Shown: in pieces, positions 34,962-43,693 of the stretch
How the letters are laid out: each line of letters opens with the position of its first letter
Position numbering within the stretch: the first letter of the stretch is position 1
From: Gammaproteobacteria bacterium
GTDB lineage: Bacteria > Pseudomonadota > Gammaproteobacteria > Steroidobacterales > GCA-2729495
Direction of reading: 5' to 3'
NCBI GenBank assembly: GCA_030583605.1
Contig: CP129466.1
Coordinates: 2,859,001-2,923,000, forward strand
DNA: 64,000 bases
Program-made: the position numbers and the translations under genes
Notes under the pieces: generated by a model
The model's input: only the letters and a program-made list of their open reading frames with translations
What the model was told of the DNA's origin: nothing
Databases searched by the model: none

Positions 34962-34980
34962 TGACAAGCATTGCTTGTCA
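34962..34980. promoter_or_regulatory. Perfect palindrome upstream of higB
   Basis: TGACAAGCA (34962-34970), a single central T, then TGCTTGTCA (34972-34980): nine-base arms with no mismatch, 40 bases before the higB start. Position and symmetry fit the operator bound by HigA, which is inference. Confidence 0.7.
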
Positions 34981-35070
34981 ATGGCGAGGACCGCTTATCG
35001 ACACTGAACCAAAATACGACGCGACAGAAGCCCGCGCGATGGCAGAAAGAGCCGCCTTGGCGGAGATTTG

Positions 35071-35094
35071 AGCCAAAAAGCCAAACCCGGCACC
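35071..35094 (-). repeat. GGTGCCGGGTTTGGCTT repeat, copy b
   Basis: AGCCAAAAAGCCAAACCCGG then CACC, the reverse orientation of copy a. With a it brackets the higBA operon. Confidence 0.85.
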
Positions 35095-35129
35095 TGACAC
35101 CCTCTTCTGGACGAGGGTGGACGTATTCA

Positions 35130-36044
35130 TCACAGCTCCAGGACACGGCGAAGCCGGGCAACTGAGTCAGCGTACTTATCTCGATTGCGTTTCAGAGCCT
35201 CAACATTGTTGAGCTTCCACGATAACGCCGGTAGTTCGCGGAGATGCGGGATCGGCAACAGGTCCCACTCCGGCTCGCCCAGCTTGATGGAAAGCAGAAA
35301 CCGTCGTTCGGCTTCCGAAAGACTGGATCGCAATATCGCTGGCAGCGTCGCCTGCGTGGACTCGATTTCCTGAATCGTCACCGGCTCTCGCGGCATTCCC
35401 GCAAACTCACGTGCGAAGAGATCGCCCAGCGGATTTGGCTGAGGCTCGAGCAGTTCAGCCATTGGCCGGTTGTGGCTGGCCAGGTACACGACAAACGCCT
35501 GTCGCAGCCGGTCGTCGATGGCGCCCGGTTTCAACAGTGGCATCACATCGAACCAGTCGCGAGGATGCCCGCGGTCGAGCGCAGCGCAAAGTTTGCCAGC
35601 ATAAAGATCCGGCACGGACGCGACTGTGGCCGTCGCGGACATTTCGAAGAATTCTTCGGCGGCTGCCGACAGGCGTCGCTTCTCGGGGTAAAAGGCCGTA
35701 CCGCGGAGGACTGGATTGGGCTCGATCTTGATCTGCGCAGAGCTGGTAGCGGCTATCTGCTTCGGCGCGTCGGCCGCACCCGTTGCGGTCACCCGCAATC
35801 GGGGAACAAGCTTCTCAGCGCGTTCACCCACCCGTTCCAGCGCTTCGCTCATTTCTTGCAGAGCCTGCGCGCGTTCAATCAGTGGCGTAAAGACAAGGTC
35901 GATGTCCACCGACAGCCGCGGCAGCTCACGCACGAACAGATTGATAGCCGTGCCACCCTTGATCGCAAAACAATCCGCGGCGCCCAGCGCCGGCAAATAC
36001 CGCACCAGCAATTCTGCCTGCGCGTAGTAGGGCGAGGCTCTCAC
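35130..36044 (-). CDS. AbiEii/AbiGii-family nucleotidyltransferase toxin
   Basis: A 304-residue toxin of the type IV toxin-antitoxin family. It has the nucleotidyltransferase core FAIKGGTAINLFV and LPRLSVDIDLVF (the DxD metal pair) and the conserved DLYAGKLCAALDRGHPRDWFDV block. AbiEii adds nucleotides to acceptor RNA, causing growth arrest, and can protect against phages. GTG 36044 overlaps the antitoxin stop as GTGA, so translation is coupled. It lies in a repeat-rich accessory region. Confidence 0.9.
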   Translation of the reverse strand: MRASPYYAQAELLVRYLPALGAADCFAIKGGTAINLFVRELPRLSVDIDLVFTPLIERAQALQEMSEALERVGERAEKLVPRLRVTATGAADAPKQIAATSSAQIKIEPNPVLRGTAFYPEKRRLSAAAEEFFEMSATATVASVPDLYAGKLCAALDRGHPRDWFDVMPLLKPGAIDDRLRQAFVVYLASHNRPMAELLEPQPNPLGDLFAREFAGMPREPVTIQEIESTQATLPAILRSSLSEAERRFLLSIKLGEPEWDLLPIPHLRELPALSWKLNNVEALKRNRDKYADSVARLRRVLEL

Positions 36045-36808
36045 TGCGCGGCTTCTCTCGGAACCGTGATGTTGTATCGAGGATCGAGAACCCCTCCGGG
36101 GACGACCTGGCGCTTGCCGGAGCCGAGGTTGATGCGATCGTCCGCAAGCTCGCCACGCCAGGGCATGTGCGTGACGTCCGCGAGGTACAGACACAGCCGC
36201 TTGACCTTCACCGAGGTGCAGACTTCGAGCAACTGCTGCATGTGACCTGGCCGCAGCGACGGCAGGCCCTCCATCAGCAAACGGGCCTGCTCGAAGCTCA
36301 TGACACGTGGCACGCCGTCGAGCACCTCCAGAATGGCCCGTGCCGGAGACGAAACAGACAACTGGAGTTCACCGATAGTCGAGAAACATGCATCCACCGG
36401 GCCCGAGAACAGGCTCGTACCGAAGTACCGCAGGTTCACCCCCCAATTGTGGTTTTTCATCCAGCGCGGAAGCCGCTCCCCGGACGGTCCGTACAGGTGT
36501 GCCTCAGGCCGGGCCGACATCGGCAGGAAGTGGGCGTAACCGGAAAGTTCGAGTGCCGTAAGCCCGCCGGGATGGATCGACTTGCGCGCGTATCGCTGGA
36601 GCGCGTAGACAGCACCTTCCCAGCCCACCCTGTCTCCACGGCGCACGAAAGCGCCGCGGCCGAGCGAATCGATCCAGCCCCGCTTCCGGTACTGCTCGGC
36701 CAGCTTGCGCGATACGCCGTGCTGCAAAAAAAAGGAATGCAGCGCCACAGTCCCGCGTGGCCACGCCTGCAGGAGCTGGTTTATTTTCATGCTGGGATGA
36801 CTATCCAT
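36041..36808 (-). CDS. AbiEi-family antitoxin and repressor
   Basis: A 255-residue partner of the downstream toxin. The N-terminal winged-helix region includes HGVSRKLAEQYRKRGWIDSL and FVRRGDRVGWEGAVYALQ; the middle has the AbiEi-like segment IHPGGLTALELSGYAHFL. AbiEi neutralises AbiEii and represses its own promoter at inverted repeats. ATG 36808 has GAAGGG at good distance; the ATG at 36817 sits directly on that site. The operator candidate is at 36828-36859. Confidence 0.88.
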   Translation of the reverse strand: MDSHPSMKINQLLQAWPRGTVALHSFFLQHGVSRKLAEQYRKRGWIDSLGRGAFVRRGDRVGWEGAVYALQRYARKSIHPGGLTALELSGYAHFLPMSARPEAHLYGPSGERLPRWMKNHNWGVNLRYFGTSLFSGPVDACFSTIGELQLSVSSPARAILEVLDGVPRVMSFEQARLLMEGLPSLRPGHMQQLLEVCTSVKVKRLCLYLADVTHMPWRGELADDRINLGSGKRQVVPGGVLDPRYNITVPREAAQ

Positions 36809-36827
36809 AGGGTACATCCCTTCGGTG

Positions 36828-36859
36828 AATCAAACGATACTCAAACAATTGGTTTGATT
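36828..36859. promoter_or_regulatory. Inverted repeats upstream of abiE (AATCAAAC / GTTTGATT)
   Basis: AATCAAAC (36828-36835) pairs with GTTTGATT (36852-36859), and an inner TCAAAC (36841-36846) pairs with GTTTGA (36852-36857). So there are two TCAAAC half-sites facing one GTTTGA. It lies 20 bases before the start codon. AbiEi is known to bind inverted repeats at its promoter; binding here is inferred. Confidence 0.6.
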
Positions 36860-36952
36860 CTATGGATATTCGTATCCTTTGAATAGGCGAATGCGCGTTA
36901 TTTCAAACCAAGCCGGGGCACATCCCTAGTTACACTCAGTGTAACCAAGCCC

Positions 36953-37771
36953 TCACCCCACCCCCAAAATCCACCCCTCTCGTTCGGCCCGGGTGCGCTC
37001 CGGCAGCGTCAGCGGCAGCTCGAAATAACGCGGCAGCAAACCCCGCGCACCCGCCTCCGACAGCCAGCGCGCCACCGCGTACGCATCCTGCTCGTCGCTT
37101 GCGCGGCCGGCGCGCTCGTAGCGATTGCGAAATATCGAGGGGTACACCTCCGCGATCACCGCCTTGCCCGCCGCCGGCACCCAGCCATCGAACGGCCAGA
37201 AATGCACCCGATCGCCCACCGCATCGCGGACCCGCTTCAGCCACGGAATTCCCGCATGGCTCGACGTCGCCACCTGTCCCTGCACGTCGAACTGGAACAC
37301 GCTCTTCGCCGACGAGGTCCACTGCTCGCACAGCCGGAACTCCGACGCCTTCCCCGCCCGCTGCCCCGGCCCCGGCCAGTTCTCGAACCCCGGCTTCCCC
37401 GTCAGCGCGCCGTCACGGACGAAGCACACATACACATGCTCCCGATCCGTCGGCCAGTGCCGGCAGAAATCATCGAGGAACTGCGGCCAGGACTTCAGCC
37501 CGTAACGGTCGAAGTAACCCTGCGGAAACGAAAACGCATGGTCGATGCCCGCAACGAAGCGTACGTCCTCGCGGACCAGACCGATCAGCCACTCCGCGAT
37601 CTCAGCACGAGTCCAGTTCGCTGGACTCCCATCCTGCCGCCGCGCAGGCCCCGCCTGTTTCTCCGGCAGACGACCCGGTTGCGCGGCATAGATCTGCAGG
37701 CTCTTCAGGCGCGAGCCGGAGGTTTCAGCGCCGGAGTAGTCGATGCCGATAGAGAGGTCGAAATTAAACAT
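36953..37771 (-). CDS. DUF429-like predicted RNase H-fold protein
   Basis: A 272-residue protein. The N-terminus IGIDYSGAE, the Asp-containing VRFVAGIDHAFSFP, and the tail EREGWILGVG match DUF429-type predicted nucleases with an RNase H fold; the middle SDEQDAYAVARWLSEA has the expected acidic pair (DExDAY). The assignment is from motif resemblance only. It is next to the AbiE module and the repeat copy c, and may be part of the same acquired region. No toxin-antitoxin partner is seen beside it. Confidence 0.5.
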   Translation of the reverse strand: MFNFDLSIGIDYSGAETSGSRLKSLQIYAAQPGRLPEKQAGPARRQDGSPANWTRAEIAEWLIGLVREDVRFVAGIDHAFSFPQGYFDRYGLKSWPQFLDDFCRHWPTDREHVYVCFVRDGALTGKPGFENWPGPGQRAGKASEFRLCEQWTSSAKSVFQFDVQGQVATSSHAGIPWLKRVRDAVGDRVHFWPFDGWVPAAGKAVIAEVYPSIFRNRYERAGRASDEQDAYAVARWLSEAGARGLLPRYFELPLTLPERTRAEREGWILGVG

Positions 37772-37783
37772 CGACCATCATCG

Positions 37784-37812
37784 CAATAAGCCAAAAAGCC
37801 AAACCCGGCACC
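37784..37812 (-). repeat. GGTGCCGGGTTTGGCTT repeat, copy c
   Basis: CAATAAGCCAAAAAGCCAAA then CCCGGCACC, between the DUF429-like start and the nnrS stop. It is the rightmost copy in the first accessory block. Confidence 0.85.
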
Positions 37813-37816
37813 GGCG

Positions 37817-38974
37817 CTACACCGGTGCGCGGCGCGCAGCCGGAATGACGAGCGCGGCTGCCAGAACATAGACCACCAGCCAGGCGGCCGCCGACCACCA
37901 CAGCACCAGCCCGCGGTGGCCGGGCAGCATCCAGCCGCCGGCGACCCGCAGCGCGACCGCGAGCGCGAACAGGATGTGCAGGCCGTGCAGCAGCACCGCT
38001 GGCGCAACACGACCGCCGGCGCGATGGCGTGTCACCCGCAGCATCATCACCAGCGTCACGGTACCGATCGTGCCTGCGCTCAGGGCATGCAGCGCGCCGG
38101 AGTCCGGCAGCGTGAGCATCCCGAGGCGGTCGAGACCGGTCAGCACGCAGCCGGCCGTGAGCCACAGGAAGCCGGCGTGCAGCGGCCAGACTTCGGGATC
38201 CACCAGCGTGCGCAGGCCGTGCCAGTCGCGCATCTGCGCTACGAACAACGCGGCAAGGCCGAGCGCAGTGAACCCGGCCACGCGCTGCGCGCCGGCCGCG
38301 TCGGCCAGCGCGAGCGCGAGTAGCGCGAGCAGGAGGGCGAGTTCCAGGGCCGGCCGCGGCGGGATGCGGACGATGAGGCCTTGCGCGCGCAAGGCACCGA
38401 CCGTTGCGGTGGGCACCAGGCGCCCGCCCATGAGCGCGATCAGGGCCACGACCACGTACACGGCCAGCGCCACGGGGTCGCGGCCGGGCGCTGGCAGCAG
38501 CCCGGCCTGCACACTGCCTGCACCCACCGCCGCCACGCCCAGCGCGACGAGAATCAACGGAAACGGCAGATTGCGTGCGCGCTTGACGGCAGCAAAGCGA
38601 TACGCGCCGAGCGCCGCGAGCACGAACGGAAACGCGCCCGCGAGCGTGAGCCTGATCGTCACCGGCCATTCCGGCACGAGCCACAGCAATCGCCCGGCCA
38701 GCCAGGCGAACCACAGGAGGAGCAGCGGCGGCCACCGCATGGGTTGCAGCAGAAACCCCGCGATTACCGCGAAACTGTAGCCGAACAACATCTCCGCCCC
38801 GTGCCAGGCGGCCGACTCGATCCCGGCCGGCGCGATGAGGCCGTCGCGCGCGGCAAGCCAGAGCAGCACATTGAGTGGCGCGAGCAGCAGGGCCGAGGGA
38901 AAGAACAGCCGCCACGGCCCGACCCGCTTCGCGGTCGCTACGGTCTCGGTCACGGGTTCATCCAGGGCGGTCAC
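37817..38974 (-). CDS. nnrS: NnrS-family heme-copper membrane protein
   Basis: A 385-residue integral membrane protein with about twelve hydrophobic helices. The NnrS pattern is visible: HGAEMLFGYSFAVIAGFLL, HALSAGTIGTVTLVMMLRVT, and the conserved WPLHAGFLW. NnrS protects cells from nitric oxide and nitrosative stress. A second frame on the same strand over much of this region (37764-38915) is an overlapping alternative with proline/arginine-rich content and is rejected. The next gene, ubiM, is divergent, 68 bases apart. Confidence 0.88.
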   Translation of the reverse strand: MTALDEPVTETVATAKRVGPWRLFFPSALLLAPLNVLLWLAARDGLIAPAGIESAAWHGAEMLFGYSFAVIAGFLLQPMRWPPLLLLWFAWLAGRLLWLVPEWPVTIRLTLAGAFPFVLAALGAYRFAAVKRARNLPFPLILVALGVAAVGAGSVQAGLLPAPGRDPVALAVYVVVALIALMGGRLVPTATVGALRAQGLIVRIPPRPALELALLLALLALALADAAGAQRVAGFTALGLAALFVAQMRDWHGLRTLVDPEVWPLHAGFLWLTAGCVLTGLDRLGMLTLPDSGALHALSAGTIGTVTLVMMLRVTRHRAGGRVAPAVLLHGLHILFALAVALRVAGGWMLPGHRGLVLWWSAAAWLVVYVLAAALVIPAARRAPV

Positions 38975-39042
38975 GGCGGGGCATTATCCGCCATGCGGCC
39001 GCGATGTCGCCCGCTGCGTTCGTGCTGCTATAGTGTCCGGCC

Positions 39043-40287
39043 ATGGATTTCGACGTTGCCATTGCCGGAGCCGGGCCGGCCGGACTGAGCTTCGCACGCG
39101 CGCTCGCCGGCAGCGGGCTGCGCATCGCGCTGATCGAGAAGCTCGACAGCGCGAAGCTCGCGAACCCGCCCTTCGACGGGCGCGAGATTGCGCTCACGCA
39201 GCTGAGCGCGCGGCTGATGCGCGAACTCGGCCAGTGGCAGCGCATCGACCCGGCGGAGATCTCGCCGTTGCGCCGCGCCAGGGTACTCAACGGGCCCTCG
39301 CCCTTCGCCATGGTGGTCGAGCCCGATGCCTCGCACGCCGAGCTCGGCCATCTCGTCCCGAACCATCTCATCCGGCGCGCAGCCTTCGAGGCGGCGCGCG
39401 ACACCGAAGGCGTCACGCTGCTCGACGGGCGCACCGTGCGCACCGTGCGCAGCAACCCCGACTGCGCCGAGCTCACGCTCGACGACGGCACAGCGCTGCG
39501 CGCCCGCCTCGCCGTGGCGGCAGACAGCCGTTTCTCGGAGACCCGCCGGGCCATGGGCATTCCCGCCGAGATGCGCGACTTCGGGCGCACCATGATGGTG
39601 TACCGCATGGAACTCGGCCGGCCGCACGAGAACACGGCCTGGGAATGGTTCGGCTACGGGCAGACGCTCGCGCTACTGCCGCTGGCGGGACCACTCGCCT
39701 CCGTGGTGCTGACTCTGCCGCACCGGCAGATCGACGCGTTGCTCGCCCTGAGCGACGATGCGTTCAATCGCGACATGGAGCAGCGTTTCGATCATCGCCT
39801 CGGCGCCATGCGTCTCGCCAGCACGCGCCACCCCTACCCACTGGTCACCGTGTACGCCGAACGCTTCGTAGCCCGGCGCTTCGCCTGCATCGGCGATGCG
39901 GCCGTCGGCATGCACCCGGTAACCGCCCACGGTTTCAATTTCGGGCTGCGTGGCGCCTGTTCGCTGGCCCGCCACATGCGCGAGGCACTGGCGAGGGGCG
40001 GCGACTTCGCGGCTGCCGGGGTCCTCGACGCCTGGCAGGTCGAGCACCGCAGCGCCACCCGGCCGCTGTACCTCGCGACCAATGCCCTCGCGCGGCTGTA
40101 CTGCGACGACACGCCGCCAGCCCGCCTCATGCGCAACGTCGCGCTGCGCGCCGGCCAGGGCCTGAAGCCGTTCCGCGAAGCGCTCACCGCCGCGGTCAGC
40201 GGCGCGAGCGAGCAGCCGCCGCTCGTCTCGCGCATCGCCGGCAGAACGCTCGCCGCGCTGCGCCCACGGCCGCGCGACGCCGCCTGA
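39043..40287 (+). CDS. ubiM: UbiH-family FAD hydroxylase, probably UbiM (5-demethoxyubiquinol hydroxylase)
   Basis: A 414-residue flavin monooxygenase. The Rossmann motif is DFDVAIAGAGPAGLSFARAL and the second FAD motif is CIGDAAVGMHPVTAHGFNFG, the latter typical of UbiM rather than UbiH/UbiF. UbiM hydroxylates the ubiquinone ring in bacteria that lack other Ubi hydroxylases. Start ATG 39043. The assignment to UbiM rests on that motif; a UbiH or UbiI role is possible. Confidence 0.82.
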   Translation: MDFDVAIAGAGPAGLSFARALAGSGLRIALIEKLDSAKLANPPFDGREIALTQLSARLMRELGQWQRIDPAEISPLRRARVLNGPSPFAMVVEPDASHAELGHLVPNHLIRRAAFEAARDTEGVTLLDGRTVRTVRSNPDCAELTLDDGTALRARLAVAADSRFSETRRAMGIPAEMRDFGRTMMVYRMELGRPHENTAWEWFGYGQTLALLPLAGPLASVVLTLPHRQIDALLALSDDAFNRDMEQRFDHRLGAMRLASTRHPYPLVTVYAERFVARRFACIGDAAVGMHPVTAHGFNFGLRGACSLARHMREALARGGDFAAAGVLDAWQVEHRSATRPLYLATNALARLYCDDTPPARLMRNVALRAGQGLKPFREALTAAVSGASEQPPLVSRIAGRTLAALRPRPRDAA

Positions 40288-40448
40288 CCGCAGCCCGCAC
40301 CCCCGCTACAGATCGCGCTGCGCGCGCGAACCGGCGGCGCCGGTTCGCGATGCGGACAGCCCTGGCGCTGCCGCACACGCTCCCTGACCTCACGGTACAG
40401 TCGATGCCATGACCCGCGGGACGCGGTCCTGCGCAGGAGGTTGCCGGT

Positions 40449-41555
40449 ATGCCATCGATATTCGTGCGTGACCTGACCATCGGCCGTCGCGAGGCGGTCG
40501 CGTCGCTCGTCGCCCTGGCCGCCGGCGCGGCGATGGAACCGGCCACCGGCGCGCCGCGCCGGGAGGGCGGGCTCGATTTCGCCAACCCGCGCGACAACCT
40601 GTACGCCTTCGGCAAGATCTGGGCGGGCTACGACGCGCCGGTCATCGGCGCTTTCCACGGCCTGATGTACGCCCGCATCCCGGGCAAGCGCCTCATTCCG
40701 CTGTTCGACTACACCGGCACCGGCATCATGCAGGCGCGCATCGAGCCGAACGGAGATCTCTCGATCAAATCGCGCGAGACCGGTTACTTCGCCGATCTGC
40801 GCACGGGCGAGATCCTCGAGTTCTGGGACAACCCGTTCACCGGCGAACGCTGCGAGGTGTACCACTTCTACAATGACATTATCGGCGGACGGCTGACGGA
40901 ACTGATTCCGACGTTCCTCGCCGGCGGCGAGGGCGAGTCGCCGACCCGGATGAACGAGGGAACACAGTTCCCCGACGAGCAGGGCAGGTATCCCTTCCTC
41001 CTGCCGTTTCGCCAGTTCGCCGATGACGTCCTGCTGTCGTGGGACTATGCCCACGAGTACGCGAATCCCGTCACCCCCGCGGGCTGGCCGGGCTACTCGA
41101 CGGGATCGAAGGTCACCCCGTCGGAGCATTTCACCATGCACTGCTCGCGCCGCGCGCTCGAGGACCGCAGCCTGCCCACGGTGCGCATGGTCGCCGGTTT
41201 CACGCGGCTGTCCGAATGCTGGCCGTTCATGCGCATGGGGAAGGCGCAGGATCCGGCTATCCGGGAACTCACGCTCTTCGGGCGGCAGTTCAGTCACAAG
41301 GGTTTGGCGGGATTCGGCGACGTGCCGCCGAAGGTGCTCGCTTACATCGAAAAGCACGCGCCGGAATACCTGACGCTGCCGCCGGAATGGCCGATCAGCA
41401 ACGAGCGCCTGGAGACCTGGAAGGCCTTCGTCATGGACGTGCCGCCCGAAACCACAGGCTATCCGTGGAAATGGGCGGGCAAGGAGCGGCCCGTCGCCGT
41501 TCCACCGCCGACCGGGCTGGGCGCGCATTCCTACCGACCGCCCGACCGCGCGTAG
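40449..41555 (+). CDS. DUF1838 protein, probably Tat-exported
   Basis: A 368-residue protein of DUF1838. The leader GRREAVASLVALAAGAAM has twin arginines. The body has GKIWAGYDAPVIGAFHG, then DYTGTGIMQARIEPNGDLSI, a region of conserved aromatic and acidic residues, and a WPFMRMGKAQ segment. The family is uncharacterised and often sits next to oxygenases and aromatic catabolic genes. A good ribosome site AGGAGG (40435-40440) lies eight bases before ATG 40449, so the start is secure. Confidence 0.82.
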   Translation: MPSIFVRDLTIGRREAVASLVALAAGAAMEPATGAPRREGGLDFANPRDNLYAFGKIWAGYDAPVIGAFHGLMYARIPGKRLIPLFDYTGTGIMQARIEPNGDLSIKSRETGYFADLRTGEILEFWDNPFTGERCEVYHFYNDIIGGRLTELIPTFLAGGEGESPTRMNEGTQFPDEQGRYPFLLPFRQFADDVLLSWDYAHEYANPVTPAGWPGYSTGSKVTPSEHFTMHCSRRALEDRSLPTVRMVAGFTRLSECWPFMRMGKAQDPAIRELTLFGRQFSHKGLAGFGDVPPKVLAYIEKHAPEYLTLPPEWPISNERLETWKAFVMDVPPETTGYPWKWAGKERPVAVPPPTGLGAHSYRPPDRA

Positions 41556-41597
41556 CGCCGGCGGCCGGCCAATCACACCGGGAGCACAGGCGTTGCC

Positions 41598-42284
41598 CTA
41601 CGCGCCGTGCGCGCTGCGATCGGCGTAGACGACGGCTTCGCGCCGCGCCACCCGCCCGGCCGGTGCCGGCCAGCCCCGTTGCATCAGCCGGGCCAGCACG
41701 TCTGCCTTGCCGGCGCCCGTCACGAGCCAGACGATGCTGCGCGCAGCGTTGATGACCGGCAGCGTCAGCGTGATCCGTGCAAAACCCGCGTGCGTGCCGA
41801 CCGCCACCACGCTCGCCTCCGATGCATCCAGCGCCGGGTCGCCGGGAAACAGCGATGCAGTATGGCCGTCCGCACCGAGACCGAGGTGCACGACGTCGAT
41901 CACGGGCGGGGTGCCGGCGTGGCGCGCCAGCGTGGTCGCGTATTGCAGCGCCGCTGCCGTGCCATCAGGCGCTTCGACCGGCATCGCCTGCAGTCTCGCC
42001 GCCGCCAGCCGACCGGGCCCGACGAGCGCCCCGGCGATCGCCGTGAGGTTACGCGCGGGGCTGCCGTCCGGCGCCACCCGCTCATCGACCTGGAAGACCT
42101 GCAGGCGGTTCCAGTCGAGCGGCAGCCGCGCAAGTTCGGCGAACAACGCGACCCCGGTCGTGCCACCGCTCAGCGCCAGCGTCGCCTGCTCGCGCGCGGC
42201 CAACGCACGACGCAGCCTGCGGGCGATGAACCGCGCCGCCAGCGTGGCGGCCAGGTGCGGTGTCTGCGCGACGACGAGCCGCAT
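41598..42284 (-). CDS. pgl: 6-phosphogluconolactonase
   Basis: A 228-residue lactonase of the oxidative pentose phosphate pathway (6-phosphogluconolactone to 6-phosphogluconate). Key segments are LALSGGTTGVALFAELA, QVFQVDERVAPD, and the signature HLGLGADGHTASLFPGD. It is the last gene of the gnd-zwf-pgl operon, starting eight bases after the zwf stop. Start ATG 42284. Confidence 0.93.
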   Translation of the reverse strand: MRLVVAQTPHLAATLAARFIARRLRRALAAREQATLALSGGTTGVALFAELARLPLDWNRLQVFQVDERVAPDGSPARNLTAIAGALVGPGRLAAARLQAMPVEAPDGTAAALQYATTLARHAGTPPVIDVVHLGLGADGHTASLFPGDPALDASEASVVAVGTHAGFARITLTLPVINAARSIVWLVTGAGKADVLARLMQRGWPAPAGRVARREAVVYADRSAHGA

Positions 42285-42292
42285 GACGGCGA

Positions 42293-43693
42293 TCAGCCGC
42301 AGGGACCGCTGCCGGACGCCGACGGGTCATACCAGCCCCCGAAAGGCGCGACCATGTGATCGGCCTCGCGCGGCCCCCAGCTGCCCGGCTCATAGCGATA
42401 CGTCGCCGCGCCGTGATTGACGATGGGATCGACGATCGCCCAGGCGGCTTCGACACTGTCCTCGCGCGCGAACAGCGTGGCGTCTCCGTCCATCGCGTCG
42501 CCGATCAGCCGCTCGTAGGCCTCGCGCGCCTCGGCCGAGGCATTGCAGACGTAGAGTTCGATCTCTTCGCCGGCCATGCGCTCGCCCGGTGTCTTGGTGC
42601 GGGCGCCGGCGGCAATCGACACGCGGTCCGGCCCGAGGCGGAAGCGGAAGTAGTTCGACTGTGGCGGCACCGGCTCGTCGAACACCTGCTGCGGCGGCGC
42701 CTTGAGGATCACCATGACCTCGGTGGCGGTGACCGGCAGGCACTTGCCGGTGCGGATGAAGAACGGCACGCCCTGCCAGCGCCAGGAGTTGAGGTGCACC
42801 TGCATGGCCGCGTAGGTCTCGACCTCGGAGCCCGGCGCCACGCCCGGCTCGTCCCGGTAGCCGCGGTACTGGCCGCGCACGAGGCTTGCACCCGTGAAGG
42901 GACGGATCGCGCGCAGCACCTTGACGCGCTCGTCGCGCTGCGCCACGCCCCAGTGGCCGACCGGCGGATCCATGGCGAGGCTCACCAGCACTTCGAGGAG
43001 ATGGTTCTGCACGACATCGCGGATCGCGCCGACCTCCTCGTAGAACCGGCCGCGGCCCTCCAGCCCGATCTTCTCCGCCATCGTGACCTGTACGCTCTCG
43101 ACGTAATTGCGGTTCCAGATCGGCTCGAGAAAGGAGTTGGCGAACCGGAAGTAGAGCAGGTTCTGCACCGGCTCCTTGCCGAGGAAATGATCGATGCGGA
43201 AGATCGCCGACTCGTCGAACAGGCGGTGCAGCGCCCCGTTCAAGGCCCGCGCCGAAGCAAGGTCGCGCCCGAAAGGCTTCTCGACGACGACGCGTGCGCC
43301 GGCCGCGCAGCCCGAGCTGCCCAGAAATTCAATCACCGGGGTGAACAGGCTCGGCGGAATCGCGAGATAGAACAGCGGCCGCCCCGCCTGCGCCAGCACC
43401 TCGCGCAGGCGCTGAAAGGTTCCGGCATCCTGGTAATCGCCGTCCACGTACCGCAGCAGCGCGAGCAGCTTCTGTGCCGCGGCCGAATCCGCCTCGCCGG
43501 TGCGTTGCGCCAGGCTGTCGCGCACACGCGCGCGGAACTGCTCCAGGTTCCAGCCCGAACGCGCCACGCCGACGACGGGCTGGTCGAGCTGGCCGTGCTT
43601 GACCATGCCAAGCAGCGCCGGGTAGATCTTGCGGTGGGCCAAGTCGCCGGTGGCCCCGAACAGCACCAGCGCGTCGCTGCGGGACAGGTTCAC
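42293..43693 (-). CDS. zwf: Glucose-6-phosphate dehydrogenase
   Basis: A 466-residue enzyme that oxidises glucose-6-phosphate and supplies NADPH. The coenzyme motif is LFGATGDLAHRKIYPAL and the active-site motif is RIDHFLGKEPVQNLLYFR, with the catalytic His in the usual place; Phe replaces the common Tyr. GTG 43693 overlaps the gnd stop as GTGA, so translation is coupled. Length and order match the family. Confidence 0.95.
   Translation of the reverse strand: MNLSRSDALVLFGATGDLAHRKIYPALLGMVKHGQLDQPVVGVARSGWNLEQFRARVRDSLAQRTGEADSAAAQKLLALLRYVDGDYQDAGTFQRLREVLAQAGRPLFYLAIPPSLFTPVIEFLGSSGCAAGARVVVEKPFGRDLASARALNGALHRLFDESAIFRIDHFLGKEPVQNLLYFRFANSFLEPIWNRNYVESVQVTMAEKIGLEGRGRFYEEVGAIRDVVQNHLLEVLVSLAMDPPVGHWGVAQRDERVKVLRAIRPFTGASLVRGQYRGYRDEPGVAPGSEVETYAAMQVHLNSWRWQGVPFFIRTGKCLPVTATEVMVILKAPPQQVFDEPVPPQSNYFRFRLGPDRVSIAAGARTKTPGERMAGEEIELYVCNASAEAREAYERLIGDAMDGDATLFAREDSVEAAWAIVDPIVNHGAATYRYEPGSWGPREADHMVAPFGGWYDPSASGSGPCG

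Noticed and set aside
37764..38915. Alternative same-strand frame overlapping nnrS
   Set aside because: NnrS in the other frame has the expected helices and motifs; this frame is Arg/Ala/Gly-rich and lacks membrane segments.
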